Below are positions 8,743 through 17,915 of a stretch of 64,000 nucleotides of DNA, in pieces. The notes beneath the pieces were generated by a model. The model did no database searches. It was not told where the DNA came from and saw only the letters and a list, made by a program, of their open reading frames with translations. The stretch covers positions 6,342,001 to 6,406,000 of the forward strand of contig NZ_CP048113.1 in NCBI RefSeq assembly GCF_010093065.1. Reading direction: 5' to 3'. The stretch's first letter is position 1; every line of letters begins with the position of its first letter. Position numbers and translations under genes: made by a program. Source of the stretch: Chitinophaga agri (GTDB lineage Bacteria > Bacteroidota > Bacteroidia > Chitinophagales > Chitinophagaceae).

Positions 8743-10384
8743 GACATACGCGGCGCACCCGCACTATAAAGCCCCCCGTGGCCCGCAGCTGCATGCCCGC
8801 TCCTGGCAAACAGAAGCGCCCCTGCGTATGTTGCTGAATAACCTGGATGAAGAAGTGGCGGAGAACCCGGATGAACTGGTAGTATATGGCGGTATCGGAC
8901 AGGCAGCACGTAACAAAGAAGCATTACAGAAGATCATTGAAATACTGCTGGAACTGGATGAAGATCATTCGTTGCTGGTACAGTCAGGCAAACCGGTCGG
9001 TGTCGTACGCACACATCCGCAGGCGCCACGCGTGATGCTGGCCAATAGTAACCTGGTGCCTAAATGGGCTACCTGGGAACACTTCAATGAACTGCGTGCA
9101 AAAGGACTCATGATGTACGGACAGATGACTGCCGGCAGCTGGATCTATATAGGTACACAGGGCATCCTGCAGGGAACTTATGAGACCTTTGTAGCCTGTG
9201 GACGGCAGCATTTCAATAGCGACCTGAAAGGAAAGTTGCTCGTCACGGCCGGTATCGGTGGAATGGGCGGGGCACAACCTTTGGCTGCAAGGATGGCTGG
9301 TGCGGTGTTCCTCGGCGCAGATGTAGATGAATCACGTATCCGGAAGCGTCTCGCTACCCGTTATATTGACCGCATCACGCATTCCTATGAAGAAGCCATT
9401 GCCTGGGCCATGGATGCCAAAGCGAAAGGAGAGGCATTGTCTATCGGCCTGGTAAGCGATGCGGGAGATATGCTGGAACGATTGTTAAAAGATAATATCA
9501 TTCCTGATATACTGACTGACCAGACGTCCGCACATGATCCTATCAACGGTTATGTGCCAAACGGACTCTCATTGACGGAAGCAGCGGCGCTGCGTAAGAA
9601 CGATCCGGCTGCGTATAAAACACTTGCATTAAAAAGTATGGCCCGCCACGTCGGCTATATGCTGGCTTTACAGGAGAAGGGAGCGATTACTTTCGACTAT
9701 GGCAATAACCTCCGTGAGTTTGCCCGGGAAGGTGGCGAGGCCAATGCATATAATTTCCCCGGATTTACACCAGCATATATACGTCCGCTGTTCTGCGAAG
9801 GGAAAGGCCCTTTCAGATGGGTGGCATTATCCGGCGATCCGGAAGATATCTATACCACAGACCGTGCACTGATGGAAGCTTTTCCTGAGAATAAAGCACT
9901 CACCAACTGGCTGCAGAAAGCACAGCAACAGGTAGCCTTTCAGGGATTGCCTGCACGTATCTGCTGGCTTGGATTAGGAGAAAGAGAGAAGGCAGGACTG
10001 ATCTTCAATGAACTGGTCAGAACAGGTAAGGTAAAAGCGCCTATAGTAATAGGCCGTGATCACCTGGATTGTGGATCAGTGGCTTCTCCCAACAGGGAAA
10101 CAGAAGCCATGAGAGATGGTTCTGATGCGGTATCTGACTGGACATTACTGAACCTGATGGCCAATACGGGCGGTGGCGCTACGTGGGTGTCTTTCCATCA
10201 TGGAGGTGGTGTCGGTATGGGATATTCACAACATGCTGGTATGGTCGTACTGGCAGATGGTACTGACAGAGCGGAAGCCTGTCTGAAACGCGTATTGTTT
10301 AATGACCCGGCGCTCGGCATCTTCCGCCATGCAGATGCAGGTTATGAAGAAGCGAAAGAGACTGCCAGAAAATTTAATATCTGA
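8720..10384 (+). CDS. hutU: Urocanate hydratase
   Basis: It adds water to urocanate to form imidazolonepropionate, using tightly bound NAD+. The 554-residue length is typical. The central [20 protein letters not shown] is the NAD-binding region; [17 protein letters not shown] contains the conserved active-site cysteine region. The ATG at 8720 lies inside hutH, and the stop is 2 bp before hutI, so the three genes are one transcription unit. It is cytoplasmic. Confidence 0.97.
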   Translation: MNSSDFIKTYAAHPHYKAPRGPQLHARSWQTEAPLRMLLNNLDEEVAENPDELVVYGGIGQAARNKEALQKIIEILLELDEDHSLLVQSGKPVGVVRTHPQAPRVMLANSNLVPKWATWEHFNELRAKGLMMYGQMTAGSWIYIGTQGILQGTYETFVACGRQHFNSDLKGKLLVTAGIGGMGGAQPLAARMAGAVFLGADVDESRIRKRLATRYIDRITHSYEEAIAWAMDAKAKGEALSIGLVSDAGDMLERLLKDNIIPDILTDQTSAHDPINGYVPNGLSLTEAAALRKNDPAAYKTLALKSMARHVGYMLALQEKGAITFDYGNNLREFAREGGEANAYNFPGFTPAYIRPLFCEGKGPFRWVALSGDPEDIYTTDRALMEAFPENKALTNWLQKAQQQVAFQGLPARICWLGLGEREKAGLIFNELVRTGKVKAPIVIGRDHLDCGSVASPNRETEAMRDGSDAVSDWTLLNLMANTGGGATWVSFHHGGGVGMGYSQHAGMVVLADGTDRAEACLKRVLFNDPALGIFRHADAGYEEAKETARKFNI

Positions 10385-10386
10385 TC

Positions 10387-11619
10387 ATGGAACTCATTGG
10401 TCCTTTTTCACAGATACTACCACTTGCAGGGCTGCCTTTAAAAGGTGCACTGTCCGATGAACAACTGACTATCATTGAAAATGGCGGCATTGTTACAGAT
10501 GGTGGAAGAATTGTCACTGTCGGCAATTTTAAGAAACTGCAGCATCAGTACCCGGAATGTGATGTCACACATATCACTGTTCCGGCTGTATTGATGCCGG
10601 GCTTTATCGACTGCCATACGCATATCTGTTTTGATGGTTCCCGCAGCCGCGATTATGCCATGCGCATTGCTGGTAAATCTTACCTGGAAATCGCACGTGC
10701 AGGCGGTGGCATATGGGATTCTGTCACGAAGACACGCATGGCCGATCTGGAGACACTGGTGATGAATACTGCTGCAAGAGCAAACAGGCATCTGCATGAA
10801 GGCGTGACTACGATCGAAGTGAAAAGCGGTTATGGTCTGAATTTGGATGGAGAGCTGAATATGCTCCGTGCCATTCAGGCCGCCAGCAGTCATACCAAAG
10901 CAACGCTGGTATCGACCTGCCTGGCTGCACACATGCGTCCGAAAGACTTTGAAGGAACAGAGACAGAATATCTCGACTGGATATTGACATCTTTACTACC
11001 GGTGCTTCAAGAAGAGCAACTGGCAAAGCGTGTGGATATCTTCATTGAAGAGACAGCGTTCACACCTGCGCCGGCGAAACATTTCCTGCAACAGGCAGCA
11101 GACATGGGATTCGCCGCAACTGTACATGCGGATCAGTTTTCCACCGGTGGTGCGGCAGTAGCAGTAGCTGCCGGTGCACTGTCAGCAGATCATCTGGAAG
11201 CCAGTGATGATGGGGCGATTGGGTTACTGGCTGCGGCAGATATTGTCGCCGTAGTATTACCAGGTGCTTCCTTAGGATTAGGGATGCACTATGCACCTGC
11301 GAGACGTTTGCTGAATGCGGGTGCGGCTGTAGCGATTGCGAGTGACTGGAACCCTGGTTCTGCGCCTATGGGAGACTTGTTAATGCAGGCAGCGGTGTTA
11401 AGTGCAGCAGAGAAGTTATCTGCAGCTGAAGTATTCGCAGGGCTTACCAGTCGCGCAGCGAAAGCATTGGATATTAAAGATGCAGGGCAACTGGCTGCTG
11501 GTTTTGTTGCAGATATGCAGGCATATCCATGTGCGGATTATAGGGACATACTGTATTATCAGGGGAAGCTGAAACCGGTGAAGGTGTGGAAAGAAGGAGA
11601 TACTGTAGTGAAAAATTGA
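10387..11619 (+). CDS. hutI: Imidazolonepropionase
   Basis: It opens the imidazolone ring to give N-formimino-L-glutamate. At 410 residues it is an amidohydrolase-superfamily protein: metal ligands in PGFIDCHTHICFDGSR (HxH), a further histidine in ATVHADQFS, and the aspartate in ASDWNPGSAPMGDLL. Overall order and length match HutI. It is the last gene of the marR-hutHUI operon and is followed by a near-perfect terminator. The next enzyme of the pathway, HutG, is encoded about 2.5 kb further on. Confidence 0.96.
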   Translation: MELIGPFSQILPLAGLPLKGALSDEQLTIIENGGIVTDGGRIVTVGNFKKLQHQYPECDVTHITVPAVLMPGFIDCHTHICFDGSRSRDYAMRIAGKSYLEIARAGGGIWDSVTKTRMADLETLVMNTAARANRHLHEGVTTIEVKSGYGLNLDGELNMLRAIQAASSHTKATLVSTCLAAHMRPKDFEGTETEYLDWILTSLLPVLQEEQLAKRVDIFIEETAFTPAPAKHFLQQAADMGFAATVHADQFSTGGAAVAVAAGALSADHLEASDDGAIGLLAAADIVAVVLPGASLGLGMHYAPARRLLNAGAAVAIASDWNPGSAPMGDLLMQAAVLSAAEKLSAAEVFAGLTSRAAKALDIKDAGQLAAGFVADMQAYPCADYRDILYYQGKLKPVKVWKEGDTVVKN

Positions 11620-11630
11620 TTATTTGAATA

Positions 11631-11680
11631 ATAACAAAAGGAAGGCAGCTCTTTACAAAGAGCTGCCTTCCTTTTGTTAT
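11631..11680. terminator. Strong bidirectional terminator between hutI and the GH5 gene
   Basis: A perfect 24-bp stem (11631-11654 with 11657-11680) around a 2-nt AC apex; the core is GGAAGGCAGCTCTTT. The two flanking genes converge here. Confidence 0.9.
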
Positions 11681-11707
11681 TGCGATTTTAAACGGAGTGT
11701 AATTGCT

Positions 11708-13954
11708 TTACTGCTTCACTACTTTACGCGTGATCGCTTTCTCTCCATACACAAGTTTTAACGTATACACGCCCTTCGGCAACTGTGCACTGCTAAGTGC
11801 TGTATTATACTGGCCTGCATCCAGTCTGCCACGTTTCAATACTGCTACCTGCTTACCATTAATATCATACACTGCCAGTAATACATCTGCCGGTTTTTCC
11901 AGGAAGAAGCTCACTGTGCTGTTATCTCCAAACGGATTCGGATAGCTGGTCAGTGATGTCTGCAATTTCACCGGCTGTTTTACAGGAGCAGTTACCGCCT
12001 GTTTTGCAGCGCTGGCTGTTGACGTGATCACCAGTTGGGGAGCTGTTAATCCTGCTTCTTTTGAACGCCACATGATACGCGGATCTACACCGGTATTGCT
12101 CAGTAACGCCAGTGATATACCATTACGTCCTGCTGCTTTCTCTGTTTGTACGTAACTGGTGATATCCCATGAATAATATCTGCCGGTGGAATCTGTTACA
12201 GTAGTAGTCGTTAATGCAGCAGTGCCCGCAGCAGGTTTATTGTTCCATGTTAAGGTAGATTCTGACCAGGTTGTATTAGCGACTGCGTATACACCAACAG
12301 GGATGTTGGTTACGCGGTTATCTTCAATTTTGCCATACACTCTTAACACAGCGGAACCGATATTACTTACACCACTGACATCAAAACGAAGGAAGGTTTG
12401 TCTGTCGTAACCGGTTGTCGTTGTTGAATTGAGCTTACTCATTAATACGGCTGCATCTGTAGTGCCATGTGTGGTGGCGGCATAGTCACCGTTTCTTACA
12501 TATGCATCCTGTAATGGTGCGAGTGTGGTTTGCTGTGTGGAAGAAGAAGAGATGATCCTTACTTCTGTGAGGCTGTTCCAAGCATTCACGGTATTACCAT
12601 GTCCTACTATCCTGACATGTTTAGCACTACGTGCAGGGAACGTAAATGATTCCAGCGCATTGGAGGTACCGCTGCTTTGCAGTCCACTGGCGGCTGATGT
12701 CCAGCTGGAGCCGTCAGTACTGGTCAGGATATCGAAGTTCGTGCGTCGGGTAGTGCCATTGTAAAAGGCGATATTCACACCGGTAATAACGGTGGTGTTG
12801 GACAGACAGAATTGTATCCATTGCCCGTCGCCTTCTGCTGACCAGCGGGTGTTGTAATCATTGTCCTGTACATTGGCGGGTATATTACCATCATTGGCAC
12901 TGGCTGATACCGGTACACATACATTCCCACCGGGGAAATTATCCGCGGGGTTTAACATACGTTCGCGTATCCAGGCACCGGCAGGTTTGAGCCTGGCCGT
13001 CGTCCACGGACCATTGGAACAGGTGCCGCTTATCCATACGGCGCCGGAACGTGGGTCATCGGAGTAGTTCCAGTTGGTCCAGCTAATTTTCTTGCTGGCC
13101 ATCAGGTCAATGAACTGCTGTGCCATCGCAAAGTCATTAGGACCATCGCCGCTGGCCTCCTGTGTACCGAATTCAGTTACGAATACAGGCAGTTGGTTGG
13201 AGGCAGTATTCAGCTGATTCAGGTAAGGTGTACGATGATCCATTGCATAGAAATGGAAAGTGTACATGATGTTGGGGAATTGCAGCGGATTGTTCAGAAT
13301 ATCCTGCAGGGAACCATCACCGGAGAGGCCCATTGTAGACCAGCCATGCGTACCTACGAGTATCACGGCGTCGTTGTCGATAGCGCGTATGTGCGGGATC
13401 ATCTGATCGGCATAAGTCTTGATCTTCGCCCAGGTAGCCCCCGAGTTAGGCTCATTACAGATATCATAGATGATATTGTTCTTATTCTTGTGTGTGTTGG
13501 CGATGGCAGAGAAGAATGTCTTCGCTCTGGCCAGGTTGTAGTTAGGATCGCCGGGAGTCAGCTGGTGCCAGTCCACCAGTGCATACATGCCACGGGCAGT
13601 GGCTTCTTCAATGAGGCGGTTCACCTGGTTGGTAAAGCCGGTAGGGTCAGTTTCATATCCGCCTTCCTGTACATACAGGGATATACGGAGTATGTCAGCG
13701 CCCCAGTCATATGCCAGTGCATCGAGAGAGGCGGCTGTCAGACAGCTTCCCCAGCCATACCACTGGATACCATGCGTGCTCATGCCTCTGAGCTGGATCG
13801 GGTTGCCATACTGGTTGCATAGTTTGGTGCCGATCACCTGTAGTTGGCCATTTTGCTGTACCGGCGTCTGCGCACCGGCATGTGAACTGATACTGAGCAG
13901 GCATATTAAGAATGCTGCCAGCCGGAAAGAAAGGGAAGTTCCGTTCTTCTTCAT
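11708..13954 (-). CDS. Secreted GH5 cellulase-like glycoside hydrolase with discoidin, DNRLRE and type A T9SS domains
   Basis: A 748-residue exported enzyme. Signal peptide about 1-29 (ends AGAQ). GH5 catalytic domain about 30-330: YDICNEPNSG places the acid/base Glu168 and FVTEFGTQ the nucleophile Glu261, as in endo-beta-1,4-glucanases. A discoidin (F5/8 type C, carbohydrate-binding) domain lies at about 345-470, then a DNRLRE-type beta domain (about 475-645), then the T9SS sorting tail (about 665-748) with SYPNPFGDNSTVSFFL and a C-terminal ITRKVVKQ. Probable role: extracellular cleavage of beta-glucan; exact substrate unknown. It lies on the opposite strand between hutI and hutG, splitting the histidine genes. 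The upstream region is full of short direct repeats. Confidence 0.92.
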   Translation of the reverse strand: MKKNGTSLSFRLAAFLICLLSISSHAGAQTPVQQNGQLQVIGTKLCNQYGNPIQLRGMSTHGIQWYGWGSCLTAASLDALAYDWGADILRISLYVQEGGYETDPTGFTNQVNRLIEEATARGMYALVDWHQLTPGDPNYNLARAKTFFSAIANTHKNKNNIIYDICNEPNSGATWAKIKTYADQMIPHIRAIDNDAVILVGTHGWSTMGLSGDGSLQDILNNPLQFPNIMYTFHFYAMDHRTPYLNQLNTASNQLPVFVTEFGTQEASGDGPNDFAMAQQFIDLMASKKISWTNWNYSDDPRSGAVWISGTCSNGPWTTARLKPAGAWIRERMLNPADNFPGGNVCVPVSASANDGNIPANVQDNDYNTRWSAEGDGQWIQFCLSNTTVITGVNIAFYNGTTRRTNFDILTSTDGSSWTSAASGLQSSGTSNALESFTFPARSAKHVRIVGHGNTVNAWNSLTEVRIISSSSTQQTTLAPLQDAYVRNGDYAATTHGTTDAAVLMSKLNSTTTTGYDRQTFLRFDVSGVSNIGSAVLRVYGKIEDNRVTNIPVGVYAVANTTWSESTLTWNNKPAAGTAALTTTTVTDSTGRYYSWDITSYVQTEKAAGRNGISLALLSNTGVDPRIMWRSKEAGLTAPQLVITSTASAAKQAVTAPVKQPVKLQTSLTSYPNPFGDNSTVSFFLEKPADVLLAVYDINGKQVAVLKRGRLDAGQYNTALSSAQLPKGVYTLKLVYGEKAITRKVVKQ

Positions 13955-14143
13955 TTGAATAGTCGTTTTGAGGGTGATTAAAAATAAAACTATGTTGATA
14001 TTGTAATGGTTACATAAGTGGAAATTGATATGGTTACGATATAGGTCTCGGCTACAGGCAATAGGTCGTTCAGTCGCTACAGGTCTTATGCAATCGTTTG
14101 CTGCAATATAGGGAAAAACCAGTTACATTTTAATCAACAGTAC

Positions 14144-14151
14144 TAACTTTG
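14144..14151 (+). promoter_or_regulatory. -7 promoter box of hutG
   Basis: TAACTTTG matches TAnnTTTG exactly and ends 6 nt before the ATG at 14158, so the mRNA would be leaderless or nearly so. No clear -33 TTG. Confidence 0.5.
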
Positions 14152-14157
14152 TACCCT

Positions 14158-15159
14158 ATGATGCAATCAGATTTTTACAGACCACCTGTAGGGTGGACAG
14201 GAAGGATAGATGGTACTGATGAGGAATTACTGCGCTGGCATCAGCGTATTACACCCGTAAACCTGCTGAATGGTTCTTTGCCGGTGTTAAAGCCACATCA
14301 GCAGGGACTGGTTTTCCTGGGGTTTTCGAGTGATGAAGGGGTACGCCGTAACAAGGGCCGGGTAGGTGCCGCAGAAGGTCCTGCCGCATTGCGGAAGGCT
14401 GCCGCCAATTTCCCTGTACACTTTGACAGTGATCTGCTATTGATCGATGCAGGTGATATCGTCTGTAAAGACGGACAACTGGAAACAGCGCAGCAGTCAC
14501 TCTCTGATACCGTACTGACTATACGTAAAGCAGGTTATTTACCGGTCTTGCTGGGTGGTGGTCATGAAATCACCTATGGACATGCACAGGGTATTTATCA
14601 GCACCTGAGAATGCGTAAGCGTGGTGAGAAACTGGGACTGCTGAATATAGACGCACACTTCGATCTGCGGATGACGGGAGCGGAAGGCCCTACTTCCGGC
14701 ACCGGTTTCTGGCAACTGGCCCAGGACTGCAAACTGGAAGGTACGCCTTTCTGTTACCTGGCTGTTGGCGTGCAGGCAAACAGCAACACACAGCAGTTGT
14801 TCCGTATAGCGGGCGACCTGGATGTACAGTATGTGGATGCGGATGCTTTTCACCTGCAGGATAAAGTGCTTTTACAGGCGGCTATCAGCCAGTTCCTGAG
14901 AGATGTGGACCATGTATACCTGACTATAGACCTGGACGTTTTTTCGGCCGCTTTTGCCCCGGGAGTGAGTGCGACAGCCTATAATGGTATCCGTCCTGAC
15001 GGTCTGTTCCTCGAATGTTACCGCGCCGTATTGCAGAGTGGCAAGCTGGCGGGTATAGATATCGCAGAACTGAACCCTTCCCTGGATGTGGATAACCGTA
15101 CCGCTAAACTGGGTGCTGCCCTGTTATTTGAAATGATCAGTAATCTGCACTATCACTAG
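14158..15159 (+). CDS. hutG: Formimidoylglutamase
   Basis: It hydrolyses N-formimino-L-glutamate to glutamate and formamide, finishing the histidine route begun by HutH, HutU and HutI nearby. It is a 333-residue arginase/agmatinase-fold enzyme with a binuclear Mn site: GGGHEITYGH, NIDAHFDLR (DxHxD) and TIDLDVFSAAFAPGVSA carry the metal ligands. I chose the ATG at 14158; an in-frame TTG nine bases earlier overlaps the -7 box. It has its own promoter, separate from the marR-hutHUI operon, and is followed by a good terminator. Confidence 0.9.
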   Translation: MMQSDFYRPPVGWTGRIDGTDEELLRWHQRITPVNLLNGSLPVLKPHQQGLVFLGFSSDEGVRRNKGRVGAAEGPAALRKAAANFPVHFDSDLLLIDAGDIVCKDGQLETAQQSLSDTVLTIRKAGYLPVLLGGGHEITYGHAQGIYQHLRMRKRGEKLGLLNIDAHFDLRMTGAEGPTSGTGFWQLAQDCKLEGTPFCYLAVGVQANSNTQQLFRIAGDLDVQYVDADAFHLQDKVLLQAAISQFLRDVDHVYLTIDLDVFSAAFAPGVSATAYNGIRPDGLFLECYRAVLQSGKLAGIDIAELNPSLDVDNRTAKLGAALLFEMISNLHYH

Positions 15160-15185
15160 TTGATGAGTGATAGCCAGGTAATAGT

Positions 15186-15246
15186 GTATCCTCCGCAAAG
15201 CAGTGCGTACATCCCGCAAATCTTTCCGGAGGATACTTGTTTTTTG
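15186..15246 (+). terminator. Terminator after hutG
   Basis: GTATCCTCCG (15186-15195) pairs with CGGAGGATAC (15227-15236), followed by TTGTTTTTTG. Confidence 0.75.
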
Positions 15247-15287
15247 AGTGCCTTTTTTATATTTGATGTACAAAAAACAATATTACC

Positions 15288-15884
15288 ATGAACCTCCTCC
15301 CCAAAATAGCTGTCGTTGCAGCTATTATGTTATCCTCCACGCTTGCGGCCGATGCCCAGAAAGTCAGAGTACAGGAAGGCAATCTTTCCGCTATAAAGGG
15401 ACAAACAGAGATCAACACCGAGTTCACCTATGAGCATGTAAAAGTCGGTGAGTTTGATAATGAAGATGATTATATCAAAAAGAAAACAGACGATTACAAC
15501 AAGAAAGAAAGTGGCAAAGGCGATACCTGGGCTGCTGCCTGGAAAGCTGACAGAGAAGCGCGCTTCGAACCAAAATTTGAAGAACTGTTTACAGAAAGTG
15601 CAGGCATTAAAGCCGGTGCATTCCCTTCCGCAAAATATACACTGATCTTTAAAACAACTTTCATAGAGCCTGGCTTTAACGTAGGTGTAGCGCGTAAGAA
15701 CGCCTATATCAATGGTGAGGCATGGATTGTGGAGACTGCAGATAAAAGTAAAGTGGTGGCGAAATTATCTGTAGATAAAGCACCCGGCAGAATGGCCTTC
15801 GGAATGGACTTTGACACCGGCGCACGTATTACCGAATCGTATGCAACTGCAGGCAGGGGCATCGGTCGTTTTATTAAGAAATAA
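15288..15884 (+). CDS. Exported protein of unknown function
   Basis: A 198-residue protein with a clear signal peptide (about 1-23, ending LAADAQ). The mature part is Lys/Glu-rich near residues 45-85 (EDDYIKKKTDDYNKKES) and then a mixed alpha/beta region ending GRGIGRFIKK. I do not recognise a named domain. A periplasmic or outer-membrane location is likely. It is flanked by terminators on both sides and is therefore monocistronic. Confidence 0.75.
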   Translation: MNLLPKIAVVAAIMLSSTLAADAQKVRVQEGNLSAIKGQTEINTEFTYEHVKVGEFDNEDDYIKKKTDDYNKKESGKGDTWAAAWKADREARFEPKFEELFTESAGIKAGAFPSAKYTLIFKTTFIEPGFNVGVARKNAYINGEAWIVETADKSKVVAKLSVDKAPGRMAFGMDFDTGARITESYATAGRGIGRFIKK

Positions 15885-15894
15885 TCACTGCACA

Positions 15895-15953
15895 AGATAT
15901 ATAAAAATAACACCCCGTCCTCATAAAGGACGGGGTGTTATTTTTATATATCT
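15895..15953. terminator. Long perfect terminator hairpin after the exported protein gene
   Basis: 27-bp perfect arms (15895-15921 and 15927-15953) around a 5-nt loop; the core ACACCCCGTCCT is followed by a T-rich run. Confidence 0.9.
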
Positions 15954-16038
15954 AACCGTAAATATGACAGCAGAAATAATTGTCCGCCGTACCATGAAGA
16001 GATAACTTGCAGTGACACATCATTACAAATAACGTCTT

Positions 16039-16410
16039 ATGGAAATAAAGGAACTCGCTTTGCAACTCGAACATAGCAGGGCAAATGCGCAGGCCACCAA
16101 CGATGTACAGACATTGTCAGCACTGCTGTCTGAAGACCTGTATTACGGGCATTCAACAGGACAGGGGGATAGCAAGTCTGCTTATCTCAGTAAGGTAACG
16201 GCCAGGATCTTTCAATACGAGGAGGTCACACCGCATATAGTGAATGTGTCCACTATCGGAGAGGATGGTTTAATGATACAGGGCACAGTAGCCATCAGGG
16301 GGATGATCAATGGTAACTATAAAGACATGCATTCCGCTTACCTGGCTGTGTGGCGCAGGGAAGGAGCGCACTGGCGGATGCTGGGCCATCAGACCGCCCT
16401 GATCAGCTAA
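16039..16410 (+). CDS. NTF2-like (SnoaL/DUF4440-type) protein
   Basis: A 123-residue cytoplasmic protein with the layout of the NTF2-like fold: an N-terminal helix, SALLSEDLYYGHSTGQGDSKSAYL (the SEDL.Y.H pocket segment), and C-terminal strands ending VWRREGAHWRMLGHQTALI. Such proteins are either small enzymes or ligand-binding proteins; no specific role can be given. It converges with purU. Confidence 0.75.
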   Translation: MEIKELALQLEHSRANAQATNDVQTLSALLSEDLYYGHSTGQGDSKSAYLSKVTARIFQYEEVTPHIVNVSTIGEDGLMIQGTVAIRGMINGNYKDMHSAYLAVWRREGAHWRMLGHQTALIS

Positions 16411-16418
16411 AGAGCGGT

Positions 16419-16445
16419 ATCCCTGTATGGTCCCGATACAGGGAT
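16419..16445. terminator. Hairpin between the NTF2-like gene and purU
   Basis: ATCCCTGTAT and ATACAGGGAT form a 10-bp stem with a 7-nt loop between convergent genes. T-runs are poor on both sides, so intrinsic termination is uncertain. Confidence 0.5.
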
Positions 16446-16454
16446 GCCGGCTGT

Positions 16455-17318
16455 TTAAAATACGATGGTTTTATTGCCGTGGATGATCACCCTGTCTTCC
16501 ACATGTGCCACTACACCTCTTATCAGCACCTGCCGTTCTATATCCCTTCCCAGCATCACAAGATCATTCACGGCATGCCGGTGACTCACTCTGGCTACGT
16601 CCTGGTCAATGATCGGTCCTTCGTCCAGGTCGTCAGTTACATAGTGAGCGGTAGCACCGATCAGTTTTACGCCGCGTGTATAAGCGTTCTTATATGGATT
16701 GGCCCCTGCAAATGCAGGCAGGAATGAATGATGAATATTGATGATCTTTCCGGGGAATGTGCTGACAAACGAAGGAGAGAGGATCTGCATGTAACGCGCC
16801 AGTACAATAAAGTCGGCGTTTGCATCCTGTATCAGTTGTATGGCCTGTTTTTCTTTTTCTGCCTTATTATCCGCATCTACCGGCAGATAATGAAAAGGAA
16901 TACCGAATACTTTTGTCAGTTGTCGCAGGTCTTCATGATTGGAGATCACCAGCGGAATATCCACAGCTAATTCCCCGCTACGCCAGCGCCATAACAACTC
17001 CATCAGGCAATGGTCGTAGCGCGACACCATGATGGCCATCTTCTTCCGGTGATTTGTATAATTAATTTTCCAGTCCATCTGCAGCGGTGTTGCTACGGTT
17101 TCCTGGAACTGTTTTTCCAGTTCTGCAATGGTAACGGCTGTATTTTCCAGGTGAAATACCATGCGCATAAAAAAGACCCCTTCTTTCGGATCAGTGCTGT
17201 GCTGGCTGGCATCAAGAATGTTTGCACCATAGGTAAACAGGAACTGTGACACCCTGGCTACTATACCGGGCCGGTCCGGACAGCAGATCAGTAACCTGCC
17301 GGTAATATCGGTCTGCAT
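16455..17318 (-). CDS. purU: Formyltetrahydrofolate deformylase
   Basis: It splits 10-formyl-THF to formate and THF, balancing one-carbon pools and supplying formate. From the ATG at 17318 the product has about 287 residues, the usual PurU length. An ACT-like domain (about 6-80, [19 protein letters not shown]) is followed by a formyltransferase fold with [10 protein letters not shown] (catalytic Asn/His) and [13 protein letters not shown] (catalytic Asp). A longer in-frame reading up to 17387 would overlap the start of the divergent metallophosphoesterase and adds no conserved sequence, so I rejected it. Confidence 0.92.
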   Translation of the reverse strand: MQTDITGRLLICCPDRPGIVARVSQFLFTYGANILDASQHSTDPKEGVFFMRMVFHLENTAVTIAELEKQFQETVATPLQMDWKINYTNHRKKMAIMVSRYDHCLMELLWRWRSGELAVDIPLVISNHEDLRQLTKVFGIPFHYLPVDADNKAEKEKQAIQLIQDANADFIVLARYMQILSPSFVSTFPGKIINIHHSFLPAFAGANPYKNAYTRGVKLIGATAHYVTDDLDEGPIIDQDVARVSHRHAVNDLVMLGRDIERQVLIRGVVAHVEDRVIIHGNKTIVF

Positions 17319-17362
17319 AAAAATAGGTATATATATTCTCAGTAAAATACTAAATGTTATTT

Positions 17363-17370
17363 TACTTTTG
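17363..17370 (+). promoter_or_regulatory. -7 promoter box of the YfcE-like gene
   Basis: TACTTTTG, an exact TAnnTTTG match, 15 nt before the ATG at 17386. Confidence 0.5.
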
Positions 17371-17385
17371 GCCCAATTTTGACGC

Positions 17386-17877
17386 ATGAAGAAGATAGGT
17401 TTGATGTCAGATACCCATAGTTACCTGCATCCGGATGTATTTAAATATTTCGATCAGGTAGATGAGATCTGGCACGCAGGGGACATTGGTAATGTGGAAC
17501 TGGCGGATAAACTGGAGGCTTTCAAGCCTTTTCGTGCGGTATACGGCAATGTCGATGGCGCGGACCTGCGGGTGCGCTATCCGCTGAACCTGCACTTTGA
17601 GCTGGAGCAGGTAAAGGTATTTATGACCCATATTGGGGGATATCCGGGTAAATATGCCCCCGGTGTCAGAGAAGCGCTAAGAGAGCACAAACCTGCGCTA
17701 TTTATTTGTGGTCATTCTCACATATTAAAAGTAATGCCGGACCCGGCTTATCACTTATTGCATATGAATCCGGGCGCCTGCGGTATACAGGGATGGCATA
17801 AGGTCAAAACTTTGTTGCGGTTTGAGTTGTCAGCAGGAAAGATCAGTAACCTCGAGGTGATTGAGCTGCCTAAGTGA
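17386..17877 (+). CDS. YfcE/MJ0936-type metallophosphoesterase
   Basis: A 163-residue calcineurin-like phosphoesterase of the small YfcE family. Metal-binding motifs appear in order: [30 protein letters not shown] and CGHSH, ending with HMNPGACG. Family members hydrolyse phosphodiesters in vitro; the natural substrate is unclear. It is cytoplasmic. The start lies on the opposite strand just upstream of purU. A DUF4421 gene follows after 38 bp. Confidence 0.93.
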   Translation: MKKIGLMSDTHSYLHPDVFKYFDQVDEIWHAGDIGNVELADKLEAFKPFRAVYGNVDGADLRVRYPLNLHFELEQVKVFMTHIGGYPGKYAPGVREALREHKPALFICGHSHILKVMPDPAYHLLHMNPGACGIQGWHKVKTLLRFELSAGKISNLEVIELPK

Positions 17878-17915
17878 GTGAATGACAAAGTATTAATGTT
17901 ATTTAGAATTATTCG

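Noticed and set aside
13193..13822. 209-codon plus-strand frame inside the GH5 gene
   Set aside because: Antisense to the catalytic domain with its NEP and EFG motifs; no domain in the plus reading.
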